In this document: one piece after another, positions 35,780 to 45,716 of the stretch | Numbering within the stretch: position 1 is the first letter of the stretch | Layout: the number at the start of each line of letters is the position of its first letter | Assembly: GCA_016840515.1 (NCBI GenBank) | Contig: JAEOSF010000006.1 | Coordinates: 1 to 64,000, forward strand | DNA from: Candidatus Borrarchaeum yapensis | Lineage (GTDB): Archaea; Asgardarchaeota; Sifarchaeia; Borrarchaeales; Borrarchaeaceae | Length of the DNA stretch: 64,000 nt | Direction: 5' to 3' | Made by a program: the position numbers and the translations under genes | Notes under the pieces: generated by a model | The model's input: only the letters and a program-made list of their open reading frames with translations | What the model was told of the DNA's origin: nothing | Database searches by the model: none

Positions 35780-36700
35780 ATGCCATCGCAACCGATTCCT
35801 CTGAAGGAAATTCCATACGATATTGAACTACAGACGAGAGGCCATCGTGCTTGCCATGGCTGTGGGATGGCTGTTGCAGTTCGTCAATGCCTGAAAATAT
35901 TGGGAAAGAATACTGTATTAGTTCTATCTGCTGGCTGCCTTGCAAGTTGTACTGCGGGTCCATTTCCTACGTCAAGTCTTGGAGTTCCAGCAATTTTTGG
36001 GAGTTTTGGCTCTACTGGTGCGGCTCTTGCAGGTATTGAAGTAGCCTTGAAGATAAAAGGGCGAAAAAAGGACTTTAATATAGTGGCAATATCTGGCGAT
36101 GGAGGAACTGCTGATATTGGCCTACAATCTCTTTCCGGTGCTATTGATCGTGGTCACAACATTATTTACATCTGCTACGACAATGAGGCGTACATGAACA
36201 CTGGTATCCAGAAAAGTGGTTCAACGCCTTATGGTGCCTGGACTACAACAACGCCTGTAGGTGAATTAGGTGCGTTCAAGAAGCAACCAAAAAAAGATTT
36301 GTGTAGGATGTTTGCAACAAATGGTGCGTATTATGTTGCAACAGCATCGATTGCTTATTTCTCTGACTTTCTGGGAAAAGTTAGACGTGCGATTGAAGTC
36401 ACACAAGCGGAATTGGGACCTGCCTACATTCATATTCCCGCCCCCTGCCCGACGGGTTGGAGGTTTCCTTCAGAACAGTCAATTGAGTTGGCACGAGATC
36501 ACGTCTTGACTGGTTTATGGGCACTTTATGAGATAGAAAATGGCATTTTTAGGCTTAATTTCCGTCCTAGAAAAAGAGAACCAGTTGAAGCATTTCTTAG
36601 TCCACAAGGCCGATTTAGACATTTAACGCCTGATGACATTGTTACAATTCAAGAAATGGTTGATAAAGACTGGGAAGTACTGGAGCGTGAGATGGTATGA
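35780..36700 (+). CDS. porB: pyruvate:ferredoxin oxidoreductase, beta subunit (TPP)
   Basis: TPP-binding subunit. Seen: RACHGCGMAVAVRQCLK with cluster Cys, SAGCLASCTAGPFPTSS, the TPP motif ISGDGGTADIGLQSLSGA followed by ICYDNEAYMNTGIQKSGSTP, and IPAPCPTGWRF near the C-terminus. It overlaps porG by four bases. Confidence 0.9.
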   Translation: MPSQPIPLKEIPYDIELQTRGHRACHGCGMAVAVRQCLKILGKNTVLVLSAGCLASCTAGPFPTSSLGVPAIFGSFGSTGAALAGIEVALKIKGRKKDFNIVAISGDGGTADIGLQSLSGAIDRGHNIIYICYDNEAYMNTGIQKSGSTPYGAWTTTTPVGELGAFKKQPKKDLCRMFATNGAYYVATASIAYFSDFLGKVRRAIEVTQAELGPAYIHIPAPCPTGWRFPSEQSIELARDHVLTGLWALYEIENGIFRLNFRPRKREPVEAFLSPQGRFRHLTPDDIVTIQEMVDKDWEVLEREMV

Positions 36701-37275
36701 GTTGGTGCTACAAAGATGATGTTAAGGAGATTATCCTCATTGGTAGAGGCGGAATGGGTGTGGTAACAGGAACGGAGTTGCTTACAGAGGCAGCAGCCTA
36801 TGAAGACAAATATGGTCAAAGTTTTCCCCTTTTTGGATTGGAACGTCGAGGTGCACCGTTCAGATCATACGTAAGACTTAGTAATGAGCCAATTCATGTT
36901 CGAACAGAAATTCATCAACCCGACTATGTGCTCGTCCTTGACGCCACACTTTTGAAACGGCTAAATGTGACGGAGGGATTGGATCCCACAATCGGTGTAT
37001 TAATAATTAATACCACACATTCTCCTTCTGAACTCATCTCAGAATATGGTTTCCAATGTAAGGTTGCAACAGTAGATGCAGATCATATTGCTATGAAAGA
37101 ATTTGGTCGACGGATAACTAATACGCCGATGCTTGGTGCTTTTTGTCGAGTAAGTGGCTTGATAAAACTTGAATCAGTATGTCAGGCAGTATCCGCGCTT
37201 TTTGGTGAATCTACCATTACTGAAAAGAATATTAGTGCTATAAAAGAAGCATATCAATCTGTTAAGATGGAATAA
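36697..37275 (+). CDS. porG: pyruvate:ferredoxin oxidoreductase, gamma subunit
   Basis: A 192-residue gamma subunit. Seen: EIILIGRGGMGVVTGTELL and QSFPLFGLERRGAPFRSYVRLS, both family hallmarks, then NTPMLGAFCRVSGLI. Last gene of porDABG; a T-rich stretch follows. Confidence 0.9.
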   Translation: MSWCYKDDVKEIILIGRGGMGVVTGTELLTEAAAYEDKYGQSFPLFGLERRGAPFRSYVRLSNEPIHVRTEIHQPDYVLVLDATLLKRLNVTEGLDPTIGVLIINTTHSPSELISEYGFQCKVATVDADHIAMKEFGRRITNTPMLGAFCRVSGLIKLESVCQAVSALFGESTITEKNISAIKEAYQSVKME

Positions 37276-37472
37276 GCGTTTCTAAATCTTTACCTCTCCT
37301 CTTAAGTTTTGTTTGTCCCGTTCAGAGCGATCGGATCTTTAGTTTCCATTTTTGATACGTGGATCTGCCTTTCATGGCTTTACAATACCCCTTTTCGTAA
37401 TAAGTTAACTATTTATTTTTGTAATGATATATACCCCTTCATTATTTTACATCTCAAAAAAGGTGACGATGA

Positions 37473-38024
37473 ATGGCTGAAGAATTATTGGAGAAAATTC
37501 CACCTGAAAAGCGTTGGGCAATAACTGCCAAACTTCTCACTTCATTACACGTGATACAAGGTGAAAAAAACACTGCGCCGATCATAGGGAAAGGAGAGAA
37601 TATCAATTCACCAGTTAAGGGTGCGGAAACGTGGACAGAGATAAATACAAAGATATTTGGCGGGTTCTTTAAGTGGTGGTGGCCAAGGGTTCAAGAAATG
37701 TTCAACATACAAGTAGAGGATGCCGCAGATGCCGTTAAATTTGTCAATGTCACGGCACCATTGCAGTCAGGACCTGAATGGGAGTTTGAGTATCACGATG
37801 TAACCAGAGAAAGAGCTGCAATCAGAGTGACTAAATGTCCGTGGTGGGAGAGGTATACAGAATATGAGGTACGTCCTGAATTTATCCCTTGTCTCCCAAC
37901 CTGTGATGTAGAAGTTGGAGAGGGGACAAAGGCAGTTAATCCTAAGATTACGGTCAAGCTTACAAAGGCAAGACCCAGAGGAGACTCCTACTGCGAATGG
38001 GTCTACGAGTTTAAGGAAGAATAA
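37473..38024 (+). CDS. uncharacterised Cys-containing soluble protein
   Basis: A 183-residue protein with conserved-looking Trp/Cys segments (FFKWWWPRVQEMFN, VTKCPWWERYTEYE, IPCLPTCDVEVGEG). The pattern is reminiscent of the DUF6125 / thiazoline-carboxylate hydrolase-like group, but I am not sure. A TATA-like ATATATA lies about 45 bases before the ATG and AGGTGA precedes it. No membrane segment. Confidence 0.6.
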   Translation: MAEELLEKIPPEKRWAITAKLLTSLHVIQGEKNTAPIIGKGENINSPVKGAETWTEINTKIFGGFFKWWWPRVQEMFNIQVEDAADAVKFVNVTAPLQSGPEWEFEYHDVTRERAAIRVTKCPWWERYTEYEVRPEFIPCLPTCDVEVGEGTKAVNPKITVKLTKARPRGDSYCEWVYEFKEE

Positions 38025-38158
38025 ATGATTAATCTTATCCCTTTCATAAATCTCTTTAGCTAAAATTGATTTTAAGGAAAAAATTAAAGTGTATTTTAGT
38101 TTCTTGCCTTATATTTATTGAAAAAAGTTAAAAGCAGTGTAAATATTCTAAAACGAGG

Positions 38159-38725
38159 ATGGTCAAAGTGGAAAACTACAAACTCTCGTTAACAGATATT
38201 CTCATTATCATCAATTCCATCATCTACGTAATTCTTGGAGTGCTTGGTGGAAATATCCTTATAATTCCCACTTCTCTGTTAGCACAATGGGGTCAATGGA
38301 ATCGTGCGGTTCTTGAATTCGGTGCTTATTGGCAACTTTTCAGCTCTATTTTCATTCACGCAAATATCCTTCACATTGGGGCTAACATGTTCTTTCTATG
38401 GATCTATGGAAAACGTGCTGAGGAACTCTTTGCTTCTTATTCATTTCTTGCTATCTATCTCATTGGTGGTCTCCTTGGTAGTCTATTTACGTTATTGCTA
38501 CCTCTAGATACGGTCTCAGTTGGTGCTTCGGGTGCCATTTTTGCAGTCCTTGCCGCCGATTTAATCAGTTTAGGGCGCAGATATGGAAAACTTAAACAAA
38601 ATATCCTTGTAGCTGCATTATTTTTTATGTTTAGCATTACAGTGGGATCGAATATTCTAGCCCATTTGGGGGGAATTTTTGGCGGAGCACTTCTAGGTTA
38701 CTTTATTCCCTCAAAAAAGAAATAA
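38159..38725 (+). CDS. rhomboid-family intramembrane serine protease
   Basis: A six-helix membrane protease. The catalytic dyad is visible: Ser124 in SVGASGAIFAV and His169 in NILAHLGGIFGG. HANILHIGANMFFLWIYGK contains the conserved His and the WxxG-like loop. Length (188) matches minimal archaeal rhomboids. The substrate is unknown. Confidence 0.9.
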   Translation: MVKVENYKLSLTDILIIINSIIYVILGVLGGNILIIPTSLLAQWGQWNRAVLEFGAYWQLFSSIFIHANILHIGANMFFLWIYGKRAEELFASYSFLAIYLIGGLLGSLFTLLLPLDTVSVGASGAIFAVLAADLISLGRRYGKLKQNILVAALFFMFSITVGSNILAHLGGIFGGALLGYFIPSKKK

Positions 38726-38756
38726 AAGCAAAATGAAGTTTGATAAACCATGCATT

Positions 38757-39221
38757 TTATTCTTTATCTGATAGTTTATCCCAAGTAGCGTGACGTGCTA
38801 CATGTTCTTTTACATGTGCTTTAAATTTTTCAATATTTTCTTGTAATTCCCTAGCAGCTTGCCTATTCAGAGGATCGCTCGGATTTGGTGCGGTTAATAA
38901 AATTCGTAAAGTTTCAATAACATCAATTAAGCTATTTGACGGTGACCAATCTTTTCCAAGTATCCCAACACAGACATTTGTATTGTGGATATTTGGATGC
39001 CACGTTTTTGTAAGCCATCTCACCTTTGGTGGTCTATACGGAAAGTTTCTTGGGAGTTCGATTTCAATCTCAAAAACTCCTCCATCATAGATTTCAGTAC
39101 CAAGAATAAAGCCTCTTAACTTACGAATATCATTTTTTACTGGTGAAAAGGTTGGTTCTTCTCGCTGTAGTAACTTAAGTTCATATACAAGCCTTGCCGC
39201 GAAGTCTTCATCAGAGAGCAC
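38757..39221 (-). CDS. E2 ubiquitin-conjugating enzyme
   Basis: A 154-residue UBC-fold protein. Seen: the FPYRPPKVRWLT strand, HPN at 75-77 (TWHPNIHN), active-site Cys84 in TNVCVGILG, and DWSPSNSL directly after, followed by the SLIDVIETLRILLTAPNP helix and DPLNRQAAREL. These are all eukaryotic E2 hallmarks, so it should accept a ubiquitin-like protein from an E1. No E1, ubiquitin, RING or Rpn11 gene is within the window, unlike the usual archaeal clusters. Convergent with the rhomboid gene. Confidence 0.92.
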   Translation of the reverse strand: MLSDEDFAARLVYELKLLQREEPTFSPVKNDIRKLRGFILGTEIYDGGVFEIEIELPRNFPYRPPKVRWLTKTWHPNIHNTNVCVGILGKDWSPSNSLIDVIETLRILLTAPNPSDPLNRQAARELQENIEKFKAHVKEHVARHATWDKLSDKE

Positions 39222-39240
39222 TTTAATTCTACCTTCAAGA

Positions 39241-39252
39241 TCTTATATAAGA
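39241..39252 (-). promoter_or_regulatory. palindromic TATA box of the E2 gene
   Basis: TCTTATATAAGA is a perfect 12-base palindrome about 20 bases before the E2 ATG. Initiation ~25 bases downstream would put the transcript start at or next to the start codon, suggesting a leaderless mRNA. Confidence 0.5.
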
Positions 39253-39472
39253 AATCGATGATAACTAATTGAAATGTCTTTCCATGTTCTAACTGCTATG
39301 AATCATTTGTGAACAAAACGATTTATTAGACTTAAGTTCAGTTAGTAATTTGTTGCCAAACAAACGAAGCTTAAAGACGTTTTCTGTGTTCACCAAAAAC
39401 TTTAAACTATTTCTAACGGTGTTGATTATCAGAATTACATATTCTGTAACTGAAGTCTATGGTGCTAACGTA

Positions 39473-40147
39473 TTGAAAATCTTAGTTGTTGACAATTCTA
39501 TCATGGGTAGGAAACAATATGAATGGCTAGGTGATCTAATTCCAAATTACAGTGAGTCTATGGATGTATGGATTAGTTACAATTGCGAACCTCCTAAAAC
39601 AATTAATCAATATGACCGTCTTATTTTGCTAGGTTCGGAAGCTTCAATTTTAGATGAACATGAATGGCATAAACCAGAAATGGATATCATTCAAAACTCA
39701 ATTGAGCACGGGATCCCGCTTCTAGGAATCTGCTTTGGTCATCAACTGATTGTTCATACAGTACTTGGTCGTGAATGTGTTAAAAGAAGGTCTAAACCTG
39801 AATTAGGATGGCCCGAAATTCGAATTTTAAAAAAGAATAAGCTTTTTCAAGGTATACCCAGTCGTTTTTTTTCATATTCTTTCCACTTTGACGAGGTAAT
39901 CAATTCATCTGCTCTAGAAATATTGGCAAATTCAGATGAATGTAATATCCAAGCTTATAAATTAAAGAATAAAGATGTGTGGGGCATTCAGTTTCATCCC
40001 GAGATAAATATTGAAACGGGTATACAAATCCTTCGAGAAGAAGCTTTATCTCTTATTGGACGTAATAATGTAGAGGAAATCATTTCAGAAGCGTATGATT
40101 CTAATATTGGCTCAAAATTACTTTATAATTTCATAAAAGAGCTCTAA
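39473..40147 (+). CDS. class I glutamine amidotransferase (GuaA/CarA-like domain)
   Basis: A stand-alone GATase1 protein. The nucleophile elbow is LLGICFGHQLIVH (Cys), and VWGIQFHPEINIETG carries the His-Glu pair. KPELGWPEIRIL resembles GMP-synthase-like and gamma-glutamyl peptidase-like members. The open frame reaches TTG 39350, but TTG 39473 starts right at the first strand (KILVVDNSI) and gives the usual ~224 residues. The acceptor partner is unknown. Confidence 0.75.
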   Translation: MKILVVDNSIMGRKQYEWLGDLIPNYSESMDVWISYNCEPPKTINQYDRLILLGSEASILDEHEWHKPEMDIIQNSIEHGIPLLGICFGHQLIVHTVLGRECVKRRSKPELGWPEIRILKKNKLFQGIPSRFFSYSFHFDEVINSSALEILANSDECNIQAYKLKNKDVWGIQFHPEINIETGIQILREEALSLIGRNNVEEIISEAYDSNIGSKLLYNFIKEL

Positions 40148-40910
40148 TATCTGAAGCACAGAAAATTTCTATTCTTATCTTGCATATCATCCCTATTCTC
40201 ATTTTCAGAAACCATAAATTACTCGCCGTAGAATTATAAGCATGATTTTTTAATTCACAATTCCACCACTTTAGAGGAATAAAAAACTCAAAAAACACTA
40301 TCGTATGATGAATAAATAAAAAGAAAATCAGGATCCTTTCTAAGCCGCGCCTTTTTATGACAAAATGGCAACTGAGAGGATATTATTTGTTTGAGGAACT
40401 CCGATTCTCTTATGATGCGGATTAATTACTTTTTACTAGCCTTACTAACTTGTTTTTGTAATCTAAAATGCTAATATATTTATTTTTCACAATCAAATCT
40501 TAATTTTTCGCAAAATAGTCGAGGAGTAATTATAAAACTGTGAATTATCTTTTTAGCATTAATTTATTTTGAAAAAACTCTGCAATTTGAAAATGTTATA
40601 GAGGAAACCTTTACTAGATAGAGGCCAATTCGTTATAGAAACCGCATTTTTCTTTTTAAAAGAGAAATATAACGTGATATCACTTAAGAAAATCGCGAAT
40701 ATAGTCTAATGACGACTATTTTTCTCGGATTTTTTTTACAGAAACTTAAAAAGTGAGGTATTGGCAAAATAATACTCATACTCATTATGAAGGGTCATAA
40801 GGCAATAACCACAAGCGTTTAGGATAGAACCACGGATACAAAAGTGTCTAACTAGTTAGTCAATAACATTAACAAAAATCTGTAAAAATATCCTGAGAGG
40901 GTTAATTTCA
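40148..40910. other. 760-base intergenic region without a supported gene
   Basis: AT-rich throughout. The only ORF of note is a 22-codon frame (40357-40425, beginning MTKWQLRGYYLFEELRF) with no ribosome site, perhaps a gene fragment. A 12-base palindrome (CTAACTAGTTAG, 40848-40859) lies about 50 bases before the receiver gene. No tRNA, CRISPR or mobile gene is seen. Confidence 0.45.
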
Positions 40911-41381
40911 TTGAAAGAGGACGAATTAATCAGCCGTAAGCACACGCAAGCACCTGAAAAGAAGAAAACAAAAAAAGATCCAATTCAAGGGACAGGAAAT
41001 ATTTTGATCATGGAAGATGACGATGTTATCAGAGAGGCTCTAGGAGAGATATTAATCCACTTAGGCTATCAGATTGAACTTGCTAAGAATGGTGAAGAAG
41101 CCATCGCTTTGTATAAAGCTGCAAAATCAGTAGGACAGTCTTTTGATGTAGTAATAATAGATTTAACAATTCATCGTGGGATGGGCGGCAAAGAAACAAT
41201 TAAGAAATTGCTTGAAATAGATCCACATGTTAAAGCCCTTGTTTCCAGCGCCTATTCAATTGACCCAGTTATATCTGATTATAAGGGATACGGATTCTGC
41301 GGCATTGTTACTAAACCATACAATATTTCAGAATTGAGTGAAATTATTTCTGAAATAATTGAAAGAAATTGCGTAAAATGA
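40911..41381 (+). CDS. orphan response-regulator receiver protein
   Basis: A 156-residue single-domain receiver with a ~30-residue basic N-terminal extension. Seen: the acidic pair in ILIMEDDDVIREAL, phospho-acceptor Asp in VVIIDLTIHRGMGG, Ser in ALVSSAYSID and the Lys in GIVTKPYNISEL. It lacks an output domain and no histidine kinase is near, so it probably signals by protein contact like CheY. TTG start with GAGGG upstream. Confidence 0.85.
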   Translation: MKEDELISRKHTQAPEKKKTKKDPIQGTGNILIMEDDDVIREALGEILIHLGYQIELAKNGEEAIALYKAAKSVGQSFDVVIIDLTIHRGMGGKETIKKLLEIDPHVKALVSSAYSIDPVISDYKGYGFCGIVTKPYNISELSEIISEIIERNCVK

Positions 41382-41496
41382 GCCTTTCATGCAATTATTC
41401 CTTTTTAGATAATGACTACAACTAAATTCTAAAATTGAAGGATGAAAATAGAAGACTCTAAATTGTGATTCACGGATTCGGAATATAGCGTATTAA

Positions 41497-43527
41497 TTAT
41501 AGTACTTTGTATATCGTTACAGCATTATTCTTAAACGCAAATTCAAATAAATGAGGATGTTCATTGAATTTTTGCAGTTCTTCCATTGTGAATTTTTGGC
41601 GTTCTCTTGGAGATACGAGTACGTAGTTCACATCATATTTTTTTAAGAGATCAGAAACAAGGTTTACATTTTCTGAGGTGTAAATTGAGATCGTGTCGTT
41701 ATATCTCTGATCAAAGTATAAACGTTGGCTCTCTACGTGAATTTCACTCCCTACAACGACTCTCCTTGCTCCGTACATGATAAGAGGGCTCGGTGCTTCT
41801 ATAGAAAGTGAAGGAGCAACTAAAAACACAGCATCTGAAGATGTATTTGCTCTTACCCAATTATATGCCTCCATCTCTTCGTCAGTGATAATATAATAGG
41901 GTGTTTCCATCGTAGCAGTAGTATACCATCTTTGCCAGAAAGGAACGAAAGCAACAATCATAATTATGATAAGAATGATAAAAGGCATTGCAGAGAATCG
42001 AATCCTTTTGTTCACAAGATTCATTGTTTCATTAATCCCCACTGCACCTAAGAAGATTACTGGGATTGTTATGGAGTAATAATAGGTATAATTACCGCCA
42101 CGATACAAGTGCGTAAATACTATAAAGAGGGCTGTACATAATATCCACGATCCAAGTAGTAGAGATAATTTATGCTCTTTTTTGATTTGCGTTAAAAACC
42201 CTATGCACCCGAATACAGAACAGACGCCAAAGTAGATGAGCATAGCTTGTATAGATTGCAAAGGAACAAAAAGTCCAACTAAAGGTCTTATTCGGAAATA
42301 TCCGCCAGGGTTTCCTCTCGCTAGATCTATAAGATATGGAGCGAATGTGACGGTGTACGCTCCAAACGGAATCATTGATGCAATTGTTGAAAGTGTAAGT
42401 ATTATGCCTTCTTTATACTTACTTAATGACAATAAGATTAGATAGAAGATTGCAAAAGTCCCTATAATTGTAAGGTGAAGAATTGGATGGTAAAATGGCA
42501 ATGCTGCAAGAAGAGCGAATGCCATAATATAAAACCGTTTAGTTTTTTGTGTTAAATACGAATAGAGAAAAAAAGTAATTAATACCGCAACAATATATCC
42601 TGGTGCGCGTATGAAGCCAGAATAAAGGGATTCGATAGCTAAAGCTCTTACAAATACTTGTGGCCCTGGTGTTCTTTGATATAGTGCAAAGAATGGAAAT
42701 GTGCCTGTCTCTATGGCAACAATGAGCCAATAAATAGCTATGCCAACCGACATAAGATATGCAGCTATTAGCCCTGCCTTTTTACTCTTAAATGTATCGA
42801 CAACAAAAATAAAACACAAAGCGATAAATATCGTATTCATTGTAGCGTTTTGAATTATCATAGTTAAAACTACATTGATTCCACTCGTTTTCATTATAGC
42901 TGCATAGTGAAGCATGTATAACCATGGATAGGTAAGTACAACCCCTGCATATTCGGGGGTCTGAGGAGGAATACTGCGTGCACATTCTTCTATAATTGCA
43001 CAATACCAGAAATGATCAATAGGATCGAAATAGAAGAGAGTATTTCCCTGATCAACGCGAATCAACAGTGTGTAATAGACTATGTTGTTTGAAAATTGAA
43101 ATAAGAGTAAAATGGCTAATATAACTAACGTTACTTTTTGAAATGGCACTCCAACGTAATTAATCGTTCTGTTTGCATATTGAGAGAACAGAAGACCAAT
43201 AGCAAGGGCAATATCCAAAGAAGCAACAATTAGCCAAATACTGAGTTTTCCAAAAATACTTCCTAAAGGTAAGATGATTAACGGAGATGCAATTATGTTC
43301 AAAGCCGCTGAAAAAAGCAGCATACGTATTCTATCAGTTTGGATTTGTAAGAAAAATCTTAACAGAATATAACCTGGCAGAATATTTAGAAGAGAAATAT
43401 ACACTAGACTGCGAAATGGATTGATAAAGATGAACGATATATGAAGCAAGAACATTGAAATAATCAAAATTTTTTCTGAGTTCCATATGGGAAGCAACCT
43501 TGCTTTCGCTTCATCAAAGGTTTTCAT
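41497..43527 (-). CDS. large polytopic glycosyltransferase-like membrane protein
   Basis: A 676-residue protein with about a dozen hydrophobic helices in residues ~20-530 and a soluble C-terminal domain (~535-676, DEEMEAYNWVRANTSSDAVF...). The layout fits GT-C glycosyltransferases (PMT/oligosaccharyltransferase-like), where the tail lies outside the cell. DQGNTLFYFDPIDHFWY in the first large loop supplies acidic residues. I infer a role in surface glycan or lipid-linked sugar transfer; the donor is unknown. Confidence 0.6.
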   Translation of the reverse strand: MKTFDEAKARLLPIWNSEKILIISMFLLHISFIFINPFRSLVYISLLNILPGYILLRFFLQIQTDRIRMLLFSAALNIIASPLIILPLGSIFGKLSIWLIVASLDIALAIGLLFSQYANRTINYVGVPFQKVTLVILAILLLFQFSNNIVYYTLLIRVDQGNTLFYFDPIDHFWYCAIIEECARSIPPQTPEYAGVVLTYPWLYMLHYAAIMKTSGINVVLTMIIQNATMNTIFIALCFIFVVDTFKSKKAGLIAAYLMSVGIAIYWLIVAIETGTFPFFALYQRTPGPQVFVRALAIESLYSGFIRAPGYIVAVLITFFLYSYLTQKTKRFYIMAFALLAALPFYHPILHLTIIGTFAIFYLILLSLSKYKEGIILTLSTIASMIPFGAYTVTFAPYLIDLARGNPGGYFRIRPLVGLFVPLQSIQAMLIYFGVCSVFGCIGFLTQIKKEHKLSLLLGSWILCTALFIVFTHLYRGGNYTYYYSITIPVIFLGAVGINETMNLVNKRIRFSAMPFIILIIIMIVAFVPFWQRWYTTATMETPYYIITDEEMEAYNWVRANTSSDAVFLVAPSLSIEAPSPLIMYGARRVVVGSEIHVESQRLYFDQRYNDTISIYTSENVNLVSDLLKKYDVNYVLVSPRERQKFTMEELQKFNEHPHLFEFAFKNNAVTIYKVL

Positions 43528-43668
43528 TTTAAGACGTTATCCTTTCTTTGTTCTATCAGTTTCTACAAAACGTATCTGGATTTATAAAATGTATTGAGGC
43601 AATGAGTCTGCATCTTGAATAGTTATTAGAATTTGCGAATCTATCCATTTTTCAATTAAGGTGATTTC

Positions 43669-43868
43669 ATGTTACTCGAAGAAATGAGTTGGGATATAGT
43701 CGAAGAAATACTAGGAACAGTTAAAACGATAATTTTGCCTTATGGATCATGTGAAGCACATGGTTTTCATGCTCCCCTCTTTACGGACACTAAGATTGCT
43801 TTTGAGATTGCACGTAAAGCAGCAGAAGAATTAAACATTTTTGTTGCGCCTGTTATTCCGTACGCGTT
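43669..43868 (+). pseudogene. creatininase-family amidohydrolase, 5' fragment
   Basis: The first ~65 residues of a creatinine amidohydrolase-family enzyme: TVKTIILPYGSCEAHGFHAP and LFTDTKIAFEIARKAAEEL with the metal-binding Glu, His and Asp, ending at FVAPVIPY. After this the reading frame turns into unrelated sequence and stops at 43953. The rest of the gene is found 1.9 kb downstream. AGGTGA precedes the ATG. Confidence 0.8.
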
Positions 43869-44086
43869 ATATTTGTATTCGATTACTGTATGGCGCCAGT
43901 GTTCATTCAATATGGATCAATGGAAACAACGTAACTGTATTTATTGGTGCTAATGCTTGTCGCACTCTGCGTTTGTGGTGTCTTCTTGTTGGTGTTATAT
44001 CTTTTTGAACCAACGAAAAGGTAAATTTAACTCAAACAAGTGTACCCTAAACAGTTAATTTCGAGCCAATATTTTGGACTCTAGGT

Positions 44087-44263
44087 ATGGTTACCATACA
44101 AAATAACGAATCAAAAACGGAGGACTTGAAAAAAGATGCACAAAAATAAGAGTCCAAAACAACAGAAGAGAAAAACAAGATATTAGAACTTATCGGAGAA
44201 TGTAAAGAAATAGCGGAAAGTGTAAATAAACGAGCGGAGAGACCAGTTGAGGTTACTCCTTAG
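44087..44263 (+). pseudogene. short ORF with an in-frame TAA beside the integrase
   Basis: The frame reads MVTIQNNESKTEDLKKDAQK, then TAA, then ESKTTEEKNKILELIGECKE and on to ...RAERPVEVTP with a TAG stop. The two halves are alike in composition (charged, helical), so it may be one small gene broken by a nonsense change. Its last bases overlap the 3' end of the integrase on the other strand. The ribosome site is weak. It may be an element-encoded accessory. Confidence 0.35.
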
Positions 44264-45716
44264 ATTTCTTTGTTTTTACTGCTTTTTCTAAGTCGCTTAG
44301 GCGATTAATTAAGTCGTCCATTTGTTCTGTTGTCCTTTCTCTTTCGGTTTGTAACTCTGCTTTGAGATTTTCGATGATTCCGTTTTGCTCTTTGGTTTTT
44401 TTCTCCAGATATGCCATACGACCTATTCCCTCGCGTGAAAAACTACATTCCATATATTTCTCGGCGATCCAATTAACATCATGGTAGTCGAAGTAATTAT
44501 GTTTACTGCCATGAACCAAATGACCCATAATTGCTTCGGAAAGGTCGGGGTCGATTTCTGCTTTATAGAGAATTTTTCTGAAGGCTTTTCTAAACACATG
44601 AATCCAGATTGACTTCGGATCAATACCGACGTTTTTAGCGATCTTTTTTAAACTGAAATTCAAAGCGGAGGACGTCACAAGTCTAATTTCATTGTCAACG
44701 GATTCCGAAACAAAGATAATATCGTCGTCTTGTGGTTGCCAGTCGTGAACTTCTTTCCGCCATTCGATATAGGTCTTCAAGGCGTCGGCAGCTTCATCTT
44801 GCAGAAATGCGTAATAGTAGGTCAGGTCATAAGATTTTATTTTTGAATCTAACTCACCCGTAATTTTAAGACGTACTGGAAGTTTAATTTCGGGATAGAG
44901 GTAGTCCTTCACCATGCCAAAAGTCCACTTAGTTAAGCAATTGATTCTCACACCGCTCTGATACAGACATAAGAATATTGCTTTATTGCGTATATTTCCA
45001 CACATATCTACTAATTTATAGACATCTCGCTTTGAGGGGATAAAAGCGACTCGTTTTCTGATTACTTTTACTTTATCTTTGCGAGTAAGTGGAAATTGAA
45101 TTTCATGTGCTTCAAAGAAGGATTTTATAACTATATTAATCCGTTTAGCAACTGAGAGTTTATCTTGTTGAATAAAGTCGTTTCTGATTTCTTTTAAGAG
45201 CCGTTTAACCTGTTTTATAGGAAGTTTCAATAATTCCTCGGGTGTGAGTTCAAAACAAGTCAAAAAGCGGTGCATGTGACTTAAATATCCTATTCGGGTG
45301 TTTTCTGCGCGATAGTCGTTTATCCAAAAGCGAATTGCATCAGAATCAAGTAAGTATTCATAATTTCTTTTCCTTTTAACAAAACGTCCATGTCCGTCTC
45401 TATTTTCAAATAATGGGAGTTCAAATTCCTTCCCATGAAATTTGAGAAAAGAGTTCAGCATGGTTTTAGTTTCTTTGGTCATCCTTTTGTCGTGGTTTTC
45501 TTGAAATTCAAGGAATCTTTGTCTATTCTCTTCGCCGCCGTTATTCAGTATATCTTCGGGATTATCTATGTCAAAAAAGCGACAAAATCCGCGAAGGTAT
45601 CTAATATAGTTTTGTTTTGTCCAATCGCTATTAAAAGCGTCCAACCATTCCTTAATTGAAGGAATATTGGCGAACCATTTAAAAGAGTATTTTTTAGGAG
45701 TTTTCATGTTATCCAT
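44253..45716 (-). CDS. tyrosine recombinase/integrase
   Basis: A 487-residue integrase. N-terminal halves carry two SAM-like core-binding stretches (~20-95 and ~125-205). The catalytic domain shows Arg257 in YQSGVRINCL, His373-x-x-Arg376 in IHVFRKAFRK, His399 in IMGHLVHG and the nucleophile Tyr408 or Tyr411 in HNYFDYHD. The last ~55 residues are a coiled coil. It is probably what placed this DNA in the creatininase gene. An alternative start is ATG 45707. No frameshift is seen, so it may be functional. Confidence 0.88.
   Translation of the reverse strand: MDNMKTPKKYSFKWFANIPSIKEWLDAFNSDWTKQNYIRYLRGFCRFFDIDNPEDILNNGGEENRQRFLEFQENHDKRMTKETKTMLNSFLKFHGKEFELPLFENRDGHGRFVKRKRNYEYLLDSDAIRFWINDYRAENTRIGYLSHMHRFLTCFELTPEELLKLPIKQVKRLLKEIRNDFIQQDKLSVAKRINIVIKSFFEAHEIQFPLTRKDKVKVIRKRVAFIPSKRDVYKLVDMCGNIRNKAIFLCLYQSGVRINCLTKWTFGMVKDYLYPEIKLPVRLKITGELDSKIKSYDLTYYYAFLQDEAADALKTYIEWRKEVHDWQPQDDDIIFVSESVDNEIRLVTSSALNFSLKKIAKNVGIDPKSIWIHVFRKAFRKILYKAEIDPDLSEAIMGHLVHGSKHNYFDYHDVNWIAEKYMECSFSREGIGRMAYLEKKTKEQNGIIENLKAELQTERERTTEQMDDLINRLSDLEKAVKTKKSKE

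Noticed and set aside
40848..40859. Palindrome CTAACTAGTTAG before the receiver gene
   Set aside because: Too short to distinguish from chance; mentioned only in the intergenic entry.
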